DNA from: Chelydra serpentina
Lineage: Eukaryota > Chordata > Testudines > Chelydridae
Length of the DNA stretch: 64,000 nt
Reading direction: 5' to 3'
Assembly (NCBI GenBank): GCA_037349315.1
Contig: JBAIAC010000007.1
Coordinates: forward strand, 2,728,001-2,792,000
In this document: one piece after another, positions 11,151 to 23,605 of the stretch
Position numbering within the stretch: position 1 is the stretch's first letter
Layout of the letters: the number at the start of each line of letters is the position of its first letter
Made by a program: the position numbers and the translations under genes
Notes under the pieces: model-generated
What the model was told of the DNA's origin: nothing
The model's database searches: none
What the model saw: the letters and a program-made list of their open reading frames with translations, nothing else

Positions 11151-12138
11151 GCCTATTTGATTCCTTCAGCTTTTACGTACCAGACAGGAAGGTCTGTGGT
11201 CTTGCTTGCTCTTGATTTAAAAGTGTGTGTGCAGGGGATGCAAACCCCATCCCTGGGGCGGTGAGGGAAGGTTTAACCCACGTTCCACACAAAAGGACCA
11301 CAGCTTCCTGCCCTTATGGCAGGAATTTGCAAGGGATCAAGGCAAGGTCTGCTGTGGAGGGTACGGGGCTTAGCAGCCCTCTCTTGTCTCCTTAAAAGGG
11401 GGGCAGTGGGAGATAAGGGAGCTTCTTGGCTGAGCTACTTTTGTGTAGGATAAAGTAAGTCCATCTCCTTTTCCGTTTGGTATGTACCCCTGTGTAAAGG
11501 CTTTGTTTGGTTTAGCTCTGCATGCCCGGGCATCCAACAATGGCAAATCAGAGCAGCTCTGAAGTGTCGGTGGTAACTGGAGAAATAGGGTGGTAATGGA
11601 TAATTAAAGGATGAGGCCTGTCTGCAGGCAGAGAAGGAATCTGGTGGCCACATGTATTTTCCTCCAGCTTGATGACTATGATGAAAGATGTCATGCTAAG
11701 AAACTATGGCGATCGAAGACACGCAGACCGAAGACCAGCATTTCAACAGAAAACAGAGCTTCCAACATGTGCGGAACATTGGAATTTGCACCTTGTAACA
11801 CAGAAATGTACATCTGCAAACTAAAGAAACATCCTTGTGTACACACACATTTTATACCATTACTGCTGGGAAGACCAGGAGGGGGCTTTCTTGTCCCTGA
11901 CAAATTGCAAGGGGTGCCCCAGTCCCAATTGTTCCATTTTGGACTCAGAACATAAGTCCTCGAGTTACAGCAATTGCCAGGATCTTTGGTAACTAGTCAG
12001 TCCTGAACCACTTGTCCCAGTTCCACCAGGACGAACCCCAGAAGGGGGAAGTGTCCTGGCCACATTTAGCTGACAGAATGGAATGCATTCAGTTCCGTCC
12101 TCAGGAAAAAATTGCTGGTCAGTTGGCAGTAATTTAGG
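11151..12138. other. No recognised feature
   Basis: About 1 kb. A 114-codon plus-strand frame at 11611-11955 shows no domain I recognise and no clear splice context. I see nothing supportable. Confidence 0.35.
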
Positions 12139-12306
12139 ACACGATTTTCAGAAGTGACTAGTGATTTTGGATCTCTTCAGAGACCTTCAGAGCACCCTCA
12201 TTTTCCAGGCTGGGTATGTAGCCCCTTCTGAAGGTCTCTGCAGAAAGTTGGGGTCTCTCAAGTTGAGACACTCAAATCACTAGTCACTTTTGAAAATCTT
12301 GGCTTA
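12139..12306. repeat. Palindromic GATTTTCAAAAGTGACTAGTG element
   Basis: The left end GAAGTGACTAGTGATTT is mirrored by AAATCACTAGTCACTTTTG on the right. Internal GGTCTC/GAGACC words are also inverted. It is a foldback element about 170 bp long of a type common in sauropsid genomes. A related weaker copy seems to lie at about 54985-55078. Confidence 0.6.
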
Positions 12307-13469
12307 ATTCTCTATGGAATTTTCTACTTACAGAACTGCCTGGTTGACAGACAAGAATGTCTAGCACCGGATTTTGCTCTTAACCTGATGTGAATTAGGA
12401 GCAATTCCACTGAAGTCCCAGGAGTTATACTGGTATAAACCAGGCCACTGACCATCTTCCTTTTCTCAATGAATAGCCTGTTTCTGCAGTGATCTGCCCA
12501 AGGGGAGCATGAATCCTACTCCCTTTAAAGTGAATACCAAAACTCCCATGGATTTCAGATGGAGCAGGATTGTACTACATAATAATTAATATTAATAATA
12601 ATAATTAATAATAGCAAATGGGGTTGGCTAATAAATCCTAAGTATGCACTTCTAATCTCTATTGGCCTGAATCTAACTTTCCACACAGCACACCACCCTG
12701 TAGCTACCTAGCCAATAGGGCAGCTTTCATTCTATTATCTCTTACAGAAATTTGCAGATGTGCACCTTCAAACAGTCTTTCTACCACGTGAGCTGTGCCT
12801 TAGAAACACACGTCTGGCAATTTGGACTTTACAGCATAAACAATTTGCAAGGTAGAGGGGGAAATGTATCCTATTCTCATCAGTGGGGGCTGTAAACTCT
12901 CAGCACTACATAGTCTCCTAAGCCACACTTGTGTTGAAATTGGGTGTGGTGCTCTGCAGAAAAGCATATTGGGTTAAGTAAAGTTCTCAAATCACAAGCA
13001 CAACTGAAACACACAAACTGTTTTGAAATGAATTATGAGAAATATATACATCACCCCAGAGATAGGAACACATAACAGGAGCGCAGGGTACTTACCAGCA
13101 GAAGAAAGAGGCAGCAAAGAGCTGTAAAATGGCTGCTTTAGGATGTCTGCTGCTCAGCTCTGCCAGATTTAAAGGGCTAGTCCAGCAAGGCATACTGGGA
13201 ACAAAGATCCTATAAGAGAGTAACCTTGCCCTTAAGAGGATTAGTAGGAGCAGGAAGCTAGTAAGGAAGGTGCTTTTGAGAGCTGGGGGTGTTACTAGTT
13301 GCTGTGTGCTGAATGGTATTTGATTGTATTAAGCAGAGAGAGGAAAGGATGTAAAAGAGAAATCATTTAAGATTTTGAATGCAAAATTTAGTGCGTTGAA
13401 TGGTTCAGTTCCAATTCCATCTCTTACACTGGTTTTTTTATGCTCTTGGGCAGGTCATGAGGAGAAAAC
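12307..13469. other. Mostly unassigned; short AT microsatellite
   Basis: An ATT/AAT-rich simple tract lies at about 12580-12613. Near 12395-12450 is a TGAAGTCCCAGGAGTTATAC word of the diffuse dispersed type described in the findings. Nothing else is identifiable. Confidence 0.4.
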
Positions 13470-13805
13470 ACTGAGTTCTATAGGGCGCTTTAATCTAGTA
13501 AAGAAAGCCATGACAAGAACTACTGGCTGGAAGCTGAAGCTGGGCAAATTCAAATTAAAAATAAGGCACAAATGTTTAATAGTGAGGCTGATTAAGTGCT
13601 GGAGCAAACTACCAAGGGACATGGTGGATTCCCTGTCTCTTGATGTCTGCAGATCAAGACTGGAGGCCTTCCTGAAATTATGCTTTAGCCAAACACAAGT
13701 TATTGGGCGCAATACAGCGGTAACTGGGTGAAATGGCTTGTGCAATACAGCAGGTCAGACGAGATGATCTAATGGTCCCTTCTGGCCTTAAACTCTCTGA
13801 ATATA
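13470..13805 (+). mobile_element. CR1 LINE 3' end
   Basis: The typical order is present: CAAATTCAAATTAAAAATAAG, then CTACCAAGGGACATGGTGGA, GGAGGCCTTCC, and the tail AGACGAGATGATCTAATGGT with CCTTCTGGCC. The 118-codon frame over it is a remnant of CR1 ORF2 3' sequence, not an intact gene. Confidence 0.8.
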
Positions 13806-14686
13806 CTTAACCTCTGGGCCTAAATCTTTCCATCTCTAAGGAGGTGAGAAGTCTCCCATAAATATCTCACAAGAGTAGGGTGAAAGTTACTATAGTGAGC
13901 ACAGCTGAAGTGCACATTAACTAAGACCACGACATAAATGCTAAATAGCAATAACACAATTAATAGTATTTAGAGAAGCATCCCATGAATGCTAGTTCAG
14001 TCCCTTGATACGTGGAATAAAAAATGAAGCATTGGACTCCAGGCTTATGCTACAGTGAGGGGTTTTTCTTTGAAGTTGGATTTTGTTCATGCGTGGTGTA
14101 ATATGGCCTAATGCAAAGGTGCTTGTGACTGTAGGGACAAATTCTGATATCTTCAAAAATGCATTTCAGCTCCATTAGCTTAACCGCCTAAAGCTGCAAA
14201 CACTAATGGTCCCATCTTGCGATCACCACCGATCATGCAAACGCTCATTCACATGCTTCACTTTTTACACCTAAGCGTTTGCAAGGCCTTAAAGAGTTGA
14301 AATAATGCCTCAGGACTCTGAAATAGCCATAACAGTTTCAACACAGATAGATTAAGATTTGTGAATGAGTTTTCAATTAAGCAGTAAGGGTAATTTTATT
14401 ACAACAAAGCTAACATTTAAGCCAAGCTACATTGCATGTGACAGGGAAATAAAGTAGGTAATTATAGTATAGCCCTCTTAGGAGAAAACAACTGAAATGT
14501 CCAAAGAAGGTTGCTAATGCAAATCACACAACTTTACCAAGTCTGAGCAAGTAACTAATATACTCAAGGTCGAAAAGAAGCATAACGTTCTAAGGATGTA
14601 TTCTCAGTCTCGCTATCTACAAAATCCATTGCCAAATAGGATACAATCCTGCAAAGTGCATATGGGCTACGAGTCACTTTTGGTCA
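13806..14686. other. No recognised feature
   Basis: Ordinary AT-rich sequence with no supported element. Confidence 0.35.
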
Positions 14687-14766
14687 GAATCATAGAATCT
14701 CAGGGTTGGAAGGGACCTCAGGAGGTCATCTAGTCCAACCCCCTGCTCAAAGCAGGACCAGAGCAG
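14687..14766 (-). mobile_element. CR1-type tail, 3' end only
   Basis: AATCATAGAATCTCAGGG, GGAAGGGACCTCAGGAGG and CCCCCTGCTCAAAGCAGG are read on the minus strand as the CR1 (or CR1-tailed SINE) 3' end. It is cut off after the CAAAGCAGGACCA word. Confidence 0.8.
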
Positions 14767-15087
14767 TACATTGTGAAAAGAAAATATTAACCATCCTTTT
14801 GGAAGGAAAGTGGTGGAATTAAAACTTGATCCAGTTTTTTTGCACATTGTCTTTCCAAGTACAATGGAGTCCATGCAATTTAACAAAGCCAGTAGCTACC
14901 CTGACATATTTAAAACTCAGCAGCATAATATATTGCGGATGGCATAATGAGTATAAAACCTAGATATTAAAGGAATACCATTATAACGAACGATGAAATT
15001 ATTACAAAATCTTGTAATACGTCTTAGATTGTCTTGGCCAACCAGACTTTGCTCAGAATTTTCCTTCTTTTAAGTGTTTTGGTCGCA
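14767..15087. other. No recognised feature
   Basis: About 320 bp with nothing identifiable. Confidence 0.35.
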
Positions 15088-15420
15088 AGAACAGCTGGTC
15101 AAAAATGGAGTTTTTCATGAAAATGTTCATTCTACTCATTTAAAAAAGGAACAGATTTGGGCATTAACATTTGTGTGAAAATTTTCAGCTTAGACATTTC
15201 CCCCATTTTGTGTGTCTTCCTCCCCCTCACCCCAGTTTTTCAGTGGCAAAATGGAAAATTGGAGAAGGGGAAGGAAACAACAGGAAACATTTTTGTTTTC
15301 CAGTTTAATTGGAAAAATAGGAACTTTCTTTTAAAAAAAGAACAAAAAGTTTTGGTGCAAAATGTTTCAGCAATACCATTTGTGATAAATGATATTTCTT
15401 TGAATACTTGACCAGCTCTA
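15088..15420. mobile_element. AGCTGGTC-terminated AT-rich DNA element
   Basis: The ends ACAGCTGGTCAAAAATGG and CTTGACCAGCTCTA are inverted. The interior is rich in GAAAA/TTTTC words such as TGTTTCAGC. It is about 333 bp and non-coding. The same termini appear at 47099 (CTAGAGCTGGTCC). Confidence 0.65.
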
Positions 15421-17705
15421 GTCATAACTGCAATGTTATTTAACAACACGTTATTTTCATTTAATTTTGTTGGACCTCACTGCCCCTCTCCTGTGGCCAC
15501 CACTAGAAACTCTGAGGTTCACCTCCGGGTTCCCTTTCCATTCATCTTCAATGGGGATGCGTTTCTAACTGCCTTCTGGGGGGAAGGTGGTGGGAGTTAA
15601 GCCCAGGCTGTGTGGGGAAAAGCAGTCTGCAGTCCTACGCATCCTGGGATTGTACAGCAGACGGGAGAGCCAGCTGCTCCGTGGAGGTCCTCAGCTCCTC
15701 CAACCCAACAGCGCTCCTGAGTGAGTTGTGCTGCTGTTAGCGTTGCCCTTTTCTTCTGCAAGGGGTTAGAAGGTGCAGAGGGTGAATTCATTCAGCTTGG
15801 AGCAGTGCTAGCTCTTAGATAGGCTGGTGGATGTTCTGAATGGGAATGTGCTGTCTGTGACTCCTAATAAGTCACCTCCCAACTCATGGAGTGACTTCCA
15901 TTGTCACAGCGGAAAAGGGAGCACGTACAGCACATCCTGTCTACCCTGTACCTTTAGCTGTGCCACTGCCCAGTGTGCTAGCTTAAACCCCCTTTCTCCT
16001 ACTTTAATTGAGCCCCTCCTTTATGTATATACAAATACTTTCCATTGTAGCAGTATACACAGATTCTTCACTGCAGCTTATCTGAGGCCATTGCTCTTAG
16101 ATATAAACCCTACTGCCCATTTGATGCCAACTGCAGTTACATGTATAACCACAGGCTGAATCTGGCCTTCAGTATTCACCCAGGAATCAGTTCAACTCCG
16201 ACACTTCTACTTTGATGTAAATGACTACAACTTCTTTTGAAGTCAATGGGAATTGCAGCCATGGGTGGTGGCAGCGGCATTTGTATTACGGTTGCACGTA
16301 GGGGCCCTAACCTATGATCTCATGATTCCATTGGGCTAGATGCTGTACAAACTTAGAACAATAGCCCGCCCCCCCTAAATTGCCAAGATAAAGAGTAGGA
16401 GAAAGGGATAGATTATGCAAACTGATGGAGCGGAGTGATGGTCAGGAAACATCATGTTAGTACCATGATTTTTTCCCCCAGGGGTGGGGAGTTGATGGCT
16501 TTGGTTAGGAGTGGAAGGGCATGAAAGGAAGGACAAAGGAATAGAAGGAAGACATCAAAAGGAGGTGGGTAAGGAGAATGGGGGGCATGGAAAGACGGGA
16601 GCAAGGATGGCAGGTGCAAGGAGGTCTTTTCTTTCTGCTATAACCAAAAATGGCCTTGCAGATTATTATTTTTTTCAGAAGGGAGTCCTCTCGGAGTTTT
16701 GTATGTCAAGTTTCAATCCTGGTCAGATATTTATAACCCAGTTCTGGACACCTGAAACAGGGAGTGAATGCCAGGGCTGCCCCCACCTATCCTGTGAAGC
16801 AACAAAATCCCCTGCATTTGCTAAGTGAGCCATGATGCAATATTTATTAAGCTCATTACCAATCCTGTTAATTTTATTTCTGATTATTTATGGTGTTCAT
16901 GAGCAGCCATTAAATGTTCATTTGTTAAAGGCTTAACACATTCCATTACACCACAAAATTTATACTTGTAACAAAACCATGTCTCTGAGTGATTCAGAAT
17001 TAAATTAATGTGACATGCTCTATTTATCAATATGGCAGCTTGGCTACTCAGGAACGAGGAATGATTTACTGGAGTATGTGTAAACGTATGGGTTCTGCCC
17101 TGGTATTTCTCTCATTCTGCCGAGGAACTGATAAAGTAATCCTCCAAAGTACCTCGACATATGGTTTAAATCACCAAAGAGAAAAATACTTGTAAAAGCA
17201 CAAAGAGGGAAACCAATAAACATGTACATCTTACCAGCTAATTCCCTTTGTAGTAAATGTAAACCAAGAAAGATGGTGATTTGAGTCAAATTCTGTCATG
17301 TGTATTTTTTAATTACTCTAGTATGTTAGCTTAAATTACAATAGGTCCATGAAAACAGTAACTTTGGGATAATTACAAAACTCAGAGCTTCAGGTGATGT
17401 AAATTTATGCTGATTTATACCAGGTGATGATCTGGCCCATAATTTTAATAAGTGGTGCCCGTATTAGCACTGAGTGAAAATTTGGGGCCTTGTTGGGTTG
17501 TTTCCATTAGAAGAATACATGGTTAATGAGTCAGAGTCACAATTACAAGTCTTCATTTTTAGAACGCGCTCTGACCCACAGAAGCGCTCTCTCTTGGCTT
17601 CCCTTCAGGGCCACACTGCCAGTGCTTCTCTGGCTCCTTTCTCTTGGCTTTTTCTAGCTGCTTTCTGCTTCTGACAGCTACCCACACAGGCCTGCAATCC
17701 AATCA
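15421..17705. other. Largely unassigned; possible conserved non-coding patch
   Basis: Most of this stretch shows no known element. About 16150-16260 contains TTTGAAGTCAATGGGAATTG, a diffuse dispersed motif. The AT-rich patch 16840-17000 is repeat-free and balanced in composition, so it is a candidate conserved element by inference only. Confidence 0.3.
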
Positions 17706-17909
17706 ATGTCCCAGCCTCTGCAGTCTATGGAGCAAGGGCATGGGCTATCTGAGAATTTGGCAGCTGCAGAGAAAGACCTTCAGGTAGCTTTGCAAGACCT
17801 AGAGTTCCAATAGAAGAAGTACCAGAACACTATGGAGGAGCAGGGCAGACTGCTCCTCTTAGTGGGTGACCTAGAGCAGGAAAGAGATGACTGGAGGGCC
17901 CAGTTATGA
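17706..17909 (+). pseudogene. Broken frame, coiled-coil-like, unknown origin
   Basis: From ATG at 17706 the frame reads 35 codons, then TAG at 17811, then 31 more codons to TGA at 17907. Residues are Leu/Glu/Gln-rich (for example EKDLQVALQDLEF and VGDLEQERDDW) with a heptad-like pattern. This could be a decayed retroelement gag N-terminus or chance. No homologue is recognised. Confidence 0.25.
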
Positions 17910-18517
17910 CAAATGTAAGGTAGGGGGCACCCATATCTCGAAGTGATACAGTCTTAATGGGGAGGGTATGGGATGGGGTGTCTATTCACAAGGCAGAGCA
18001 GGTTAAATTAGGTCAATTAACTGGATAAACTGCACATGGGGGAGAACCAGGGATTGAAAGGCTGATTGAATATGGAACACAGCTGAGAAGGAACAGGTGA
18101 AGCCGGCACCAGAAAAGGGCTGCAGGGGAAATAGGGAGTGACTGCAGACTGAGAGAAGGGAGGTGTGTTTGGGGCTACAGAGTTAAGAGGTCTGCAGTTA
18201 TTCCCTGGAGGGAGGGAGTTTGGTCTGGTAAACCCAAAGATGGGAGGGAGGGAGCAGAAGATAAGAGTGGAGAATAGGAAGGAGTCCAGGGAAACAACAA
18301 CAGGTCTGGGTGCAAACAGACCATAGTTGCTGGAAACAGGGTCTCTGGACTCAAACCCAGAGTAGTGGGTGGGCCGGGTTCCCCTACCAGCCACTGGGAA
18401 AGTGGCACAGGACCTGGCCTTAGATTGGAAGACTGTCTGGAGCAGATAAGGACAGCTGATCCAGTGGGCCTTTGATACCCCAGAAAGGGAGGACTACATA
18501 GTGACCTGGCTGGAGGG
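17910..18517. other. No recognised feature
   Basis: GA-rich sequence without identifiable element. Two overlapping minus-strand frames of 125 and 154 codons here lack any domain signature. Confidence 0.35.
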
Positions 18518-19033
18518 CTGTCATGACCAGGACGTGGGCAGTCTGACCTAGTGGTCAAAGCAAGAGTTGAGAGTCCAGGCTGGGTCGGATACCAGGAAGT
18601 CAGAGTCCAAGACAGGCCAGAGGGCAAACCAAGAGTCAAGTGTCAGGAGTCAGGCAGGGTCAAGGTACCAGGAGATCAGAAGCAGGAGACAAACTTGAAA
18701 GCAGAACCACGGATCAGTAACTAGAGTCAGGCCACGTTGGGATACTAGAAGTCATGGAGAGAGCAGGAAGCACACAGTCCAGAGCAAGGGGTATCCCACT
18801 TGCATGGACAACTTCCTGTTCCTGTGATGGGTTTAAATAGTGGTTGTGGTCCAGTCAGGGCTCCCAAAGTTCTGCTAGTTAGCTCCTGGGACTGGGTCCT
18901 CTGTCTGAATTCAGCTCCTATTCTAACAACTGTTAGCAGATCCCTGAGTGGCAGGTTGGAGCCTGTTAGCTCCAAAGAGCCCTGTGGATTGAGGTTAGAG
19001 ACCCATGGTCCCGGACAAGGGCTGAGTCATGAA
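18518..19033. repeat. LTR-like dispersed block with GTCAGGAGTC repeats
   Basis: It opens CTGTCATGACCAGGACG and is rich in short repeats of GTCAGAGTCC / CAGGAGTCAGGC type. It carries a TTTAAATAG TATA-like word near 18831. GAGGG occurs at 18513-18517 and 19034-19038 as a possible target repeat. I recognise the texture from vertebrate LTR elements but cannot fix the ends. Confidence 0.35.
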
Positions 19034-19059
19034 GAGGGACTGGTGTAAGTAACCATCAG

Positions 19060-19236
19060 AAGCAGGGGTGTCAGACACATGAACTAGGGGGGCACCAAAT
19101 GACATTAATAGGCAGCAGGTTTAAAACAACCAAAAGGAAATGTTTCTTCATACAACACACAGTCAACCTGTGGAACTCTTTGCCAGAGGATGTTGTGAAG
19201 GTCTGACCCAGTATGGCCATTCTTATATTCTTATGT
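19060..19236 (+). mobile_element. CR1 LINE 3' end, internally deleted
   Basis: AATGTTTCTTCATACAACAC, CAACCTGTGGAACTCTTTGC and AGAGGATGTTGTGAAGG are followed directly by CTGACCCAGTATGGCCATTC. About 250 bp present in the 28172 copy are missing between them. Confidence 0.75.
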
Positions 19237-19904
19237 CCTGAGTGGAGCTAATCCCTAGGCCAGCCACAAGGAGGGACCCCAGCAATGAGTGAACCGTGTG
19301 TCAATTACTATTATCTATTAGGCAATACGAGGAAGAAAAAAACCACAAATATCTCCATCGGATCTTAAGAAATTAGGTAATAAAAGGCAACTTGAAAGCA
19401 ATGCAAACAAATGGCGCAGCTCTTTGTCATATTTGCCACTGCCATTGGGATAAAAGAAAAGGAGGACACTGAGTTATAGTTTGTCCTAACTCTCCTTTTG
19501 ACTAGCTGATTGCATTATTAAGTAAAAAGTTACTTATTAATAGTTACCCCACTGTGACAGCTGAGATCCTGCACTCTTGCCTTACACTTGGGATAAGAAA
19601 TAACCAACAACTGATATGCTGTAGGGTGGTCACTGCTGGTAAGCTTTAATGGGTGCCTCCATACTTAACATCTTCATTTATTACACTAGAAGAGGGAGCA
19701 AACAGCATGTTAATCAAATTCACACATTATATTCAGAAGGACCTAGAGAGACCAGGAACACGGAGAGAAAGCAACAAACTAAGATTCAGTTGGGAAAAAC
19801 CAATGTTTGTGAAGGGCGACTAAAATAATTAAATATCAGTACCTTGGCTAAGCAGTGATTAAGGAGGGGACATATGTCTAATATTTGTGGCATTTAGATA
19901 TTTG
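19237..19904. other. No recognised feature
   Basis: AT-rich sequence with no supported element. Confidence 0.35.
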
Positions 19905-20065
19905 TAAAGAGATGTATAACTAGGAGAACAGGATAATTTAGGAGGAATAGCATGAAAATCTTCCTGACCCTGAGATCTATTAGGTTGTGGAATAGTCTCT
20001 CAAGGAAAGTGATGAAAGATCTGTCAGTTGTGACATTTAAAATTAGGCTGGAGACAGGGAATAAT
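19905..20065 (+). mobile_element. CR1 LINE fragment
   Basis: GAAAATCTTCCTGACCCTGA, TAGGTTGTGGAATAGTCTC and ACATTTAAAATTAGGCTGGA follow the CR1 3' order but the terminal tail is missing. Confidence 0.6.
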
Positions 20066-20660
20066 GCTGCATTCACACGGAAGTGGCCTAAAAGCGCTTT
20101 CCATCGCTAACCTGAGTGACTCAAACTGCATGAGCATTTCCTTTTCGTTGATTGGACAGTAGTGTATCAAGCCACTCCTTCAGGTTATTAGTTGGATGAA
20201 AAAATTCTTACAGGTAGATGAACAGGGCCACAAATATGATTTCCTCCTCCCCACCATGTCTATGCAAAGGGGCTGCTCTTAAACTTGGACCTTCTTGGAC
20301 ACCACTCTTCTGCTCTGGCTGCAGTGGACTTGGGAAGTACCTACGGCAGAGAGGAAAATTGGGACCCGATAAGTACACTGGTTTTTCATCTCTGGAAACT
20401 TGCCTTTAAATCCAACCTCACATCGCATCCTAGCCCTGTCTGTGTGTTTATCCAAAATACCTTGTCTATGTTGGTAACATTTCTATTCTATATAGGTTCT
20501 TATTCTGTCCTGACCACCATGGTATCTGAGCACCTTCCAGTTATGCATTAGACAAATAACTAACATCTGTCACATGTAGTTCATTCTCCTTCTTATCCTG
20601 TCCTTAGGGGGAGAATTGAGTGTGCAGTAGAGTGTTGTATTTTGGTAGGATTTTGGTTTT
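20066..20660. other. No recognised feature
   Basis: About 600 bp with nothing identifiable. Confidence 0.35.
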
Positions 20661-20665
20661 GAGGT

Positions 20666-21910
20666 TGTGACGGGTTGTCACCCCTGCGGTGCAGTCTGGG
20701 AGATGATAGAACTGCTGAGCCCTCTAACCATACAGTTGGGCTGGCCCGTCTCACAAGCTATAGCCCACGAAAGCTTATGCTGAAATAAATGTGTTCGTCT
20801 CTAAGGTGTCACAAGTAATCCTGTTCTTCTTACTGCTTTGCTGGTGATTCAGCCAGCCTCTCCAGGCCCTGCTATCACCCAACACAACAACAGGTGGCGC
20901 CACACACCCAAGTGAGCTACTTGAGTGCTTTACCTAAGCCACTCAAGGACAACCAGGCAATTTCCCAGCTCCCCAGCCTTTCAACCTTGCTGCAGTATAA
21001 ACCCAGAATTATGCCATCTTGCACTGCACAGGGATCTGTACAATGTAAGCTCATTAACATAGTTCGCTTTTCCCTCCATGTGGGAAAGATATGCACAACA
21101 AGCTTGTGTTAACCAAGCTGAGATTTTCCAGATACTTCACTCAAAACACACTGGTTGAGATAAAGCATAAAACAAGTTTATTAACTACAGAAAGACAGAT
21201 TTTAAGTGATAGCAAACAGATTGAAGCAGATTACCTAGCAAAAAAACAAAACTGCAAACTAAGCCTAACCTACTAGATACAAGCAGGCTTGCAGATTCTT
21301 AAGGCAATTGCTGTACAGTCTGGGTTCCCCTCCCCCATTCCAAGTCCTTTGTCTTTCAGAGCTTCCTTCAGGTGTTGAGTTATGGGGGAGTGAAGACCCA
21401 ATCACGATGTCACTCCCCACCTTATATAGTCTCTCCCTATGGCGGGAACCCTTTGTTTCAAGCTAAATTCCCAGCCCAGTTTGTGGAAAAATACAGATAC
21501 CAAAATGGAGTTCAGTGTTATGTGGTTTGATCACACACCCTTGCATGCCTTGCTGGGTCATAGCAGCCATTATCCACAGGCTGTCTGAAGCATTCACAGG
21601 AAGCTGTTCCATGGTCCATTCTCTTTGTTGACGAACCATCAGCTCTGTCTAGCTTCTTCTCTGTTGTACCTGAAAGGCTAGTTGTGGGTGCTAGCCAGAG
21701 TAAGCACATTTGAAATACAGATACATAGTCAATATTTATAACTCCAGATACAAAAATGATACATGAATACAAATAGGAGGATAATATCAAGAAAATCATA
21801 ACTTTTCCATAGACACCTTACATGACACATTGGGTACAAAATGCATCATAATTATGTCATAATCATATCATAATCATACCACTATGATGAATATGGGATG
21901 CAGTATCACA
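20666..21910 (-). mobile_element. Solo LTR with 5-bp TSD, PLE tail nested inside
   Basis: Perfect GAGGT repeats lie at 20661-20665 and 21911-21915. The element runs TGTGACGGGTTG to GCAGTATCACA. Read on the minus strand it has a TATA box (CTATATAAGG, plus position about 21423) and, downstream, AATAAA (plus TTTATT at 21177-21182), giving U3-R-U5 order. At 1245 bp the length is in the range of an endogenous retrovirus or Gypsy LTR. No internal gene region adjoins, so it is a solo LTR. A PLE tail sits at about 20752-20832. Confidence 0.75.
20752..20832 (+). mobile_element. PLE 3' tail fragment nested in the LTR
   Basis: AGCCCACGAAAGCTTATGCTG and GTCTCTAAGGTGTCACAAGT match, in order, the 3' tail of the PLE at 43663-45791 read on its own strand. 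The CNGANGA box is lacking, so the hammerhead-like core is incomplete. Confidence 0.75.
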
Positions 21911-21993
21911 GAGGTATCTTGTTTTTTTTCCCCAATGTACATAATGCTACTGTGGTTGTGTCTTTGGAAACAAGGTCAAAGAAGTGAGCCTTA

Positions 21994-22386
21994 GGCCTTG
22001 TCTTTTAGTCCACGCTACAAGCGTATGCATGTTGTGCAACTGAGTGGCCTGTGTGGACCACATTGGTGTGCACTAAAGGCTCCTAGGGCATGGGGCTCAG
22101 GGCTTGAGCTCTCTGGGGCACCGGGGCTCGGGACTCCAAGTGGCCCTGCTTGGTGGACCCCCTGAAATGGCTGATGGCCCCCCAGTGGGCAGTGGACCCC
22201 CAGTTGAGAACCACTGCCCTAGAACATGTTAATGTAATATGGGACTACATTAACACACACTAGGGAACTTTTAGTGTGCACCAGCAGGGTCCACACAGGC
22301 CAATTAGTGTATAACACTAGTGCACGATAGAATTTACACCTCCCTAATGGAGACTAACACATTTGTGGCCCTGGGTAGACAAGCCT
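21994..22386. mobile_element. TTA-flanked non-autonomous element, with a possible nested hAT-like fragment
   Basis: TTA lies at 21991-21993 and 22387-22389. The ends GGCCTTGTC and GACAAGCC are inverted. The left end resembles that of 5795-6613. Inside, at about 22085-22208, is a GGACCCCC / GTTGAGAACCACTGCCCT segment typical of another hAT family that usually begins CAGTGGTTCTCAAC. Confidence 0.55.
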
Positions 22387-22389
22387 TTA

Positions 22390-23590
22390 CACTTGGAGCC
22401 AAAGGTTTGGGCCTCAATCTCTTAGTTTGATACCTTCTCACTAATTCCTCTGACTAAAGGTATCATTTTTTAAAAGAAAGAATAGCAATGTAATAGAACT
22501 GAACTTACTCGATTCGATACCGAATCCCACAAACCTTACAATTCAGCAGAATTGTGGGGTCTGATCAAATATGTGGCTTAGGCTAGCAGAAGAGCTATAA
22601 ATTAGAATCAAAGTGCATTGGAAAAGGCGTATGTAGCAGTAACCCCAGCTGTCTCATTCATGTCATGGCTATGCTGTTAGCCCCTCTTTCCCAAATTCGC
22701 TGCAATTAAAAAAAGAGCAATAAAAGCTAAACTATCATGGGGAAAAAGCTCCCTCCTGTTCTAAGTCTGGAGGACGAAACAAAAACAGCTTCTGGCATTC
22801 TCCTACTTCTTGTCTGGCATTGCTGTTAAGACACTGGGTGCAAATGTTCACACCACAGAAACGCATTAGATGAATGTGCCGGGGTACGCAAGTGCCAGCA
22901 CAATTTAATGTTCCCAGTGGTTGTGTGACTTCAGTGAGCATTCTGGAAGAGTGGGAAGATGAGACACGCAAAGCACTTCATCCGTCAAGAACAGCTTCAT
23001 TTCCTTCCTGCTTCATAAATGAGTTTCCCATGGCAGATAGAGAAAATATGTCACTCTGATAACCAAAACAGATAAGCACATGTACAACCGCTAACCCAGC
23101 TCGACAGCAAGCTTGGGTTTATAGGCAACCCACCCGGGTCGCCTGTTTTTTTGCTTGCTCAAAGTGAGATTTCAGATTCCAAAAATCATCCTCAGGACAC
23201 TAAAGAGAAGGGCGATCCATCTCAGTCTTCCTTGGACATTACAGATTTACTGCATTGCAAAAATGCTGGGATATTTCTCACATATCCAATAGCTTTAAAA
23301 TGAGCTTAGAGAAACTGTGATGGCCATTTATTGTATTGTCCCAGCTTATGTATTTATCCCTTTGTATTTTTTGGCTGGCCATGAATTACATTTATCTTAG
23401 TGATTCTACTGTACCTCGAGGGAAAACAATGGGGAGAAAGTTCTTACCTTGAATGAAATTGTTCAGATGGACGGTGAAGTTTCTTCTTCTGTGCCAATAA
23501 GCTGTAGAGGGCAGACAGCGCATCTATGATCATTTGTGTTATTAGGATGCAATTAATTACAGAAACCAGCAATTCTTACAGACACAGTGA
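22390..23590. other. No recognised feature
   Basis: About 1.2 kb with no supported repeat or exon. Confidence 0.35.
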
Positions 23591-23605
23591 CAACAGCACT
23601 GGCAT

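Noticed and set aside
11611..11955. 114-codon plus frame as a possible exon
   Set aside because: No recognisable domain, no convincing splice sites, no support beyond openness.
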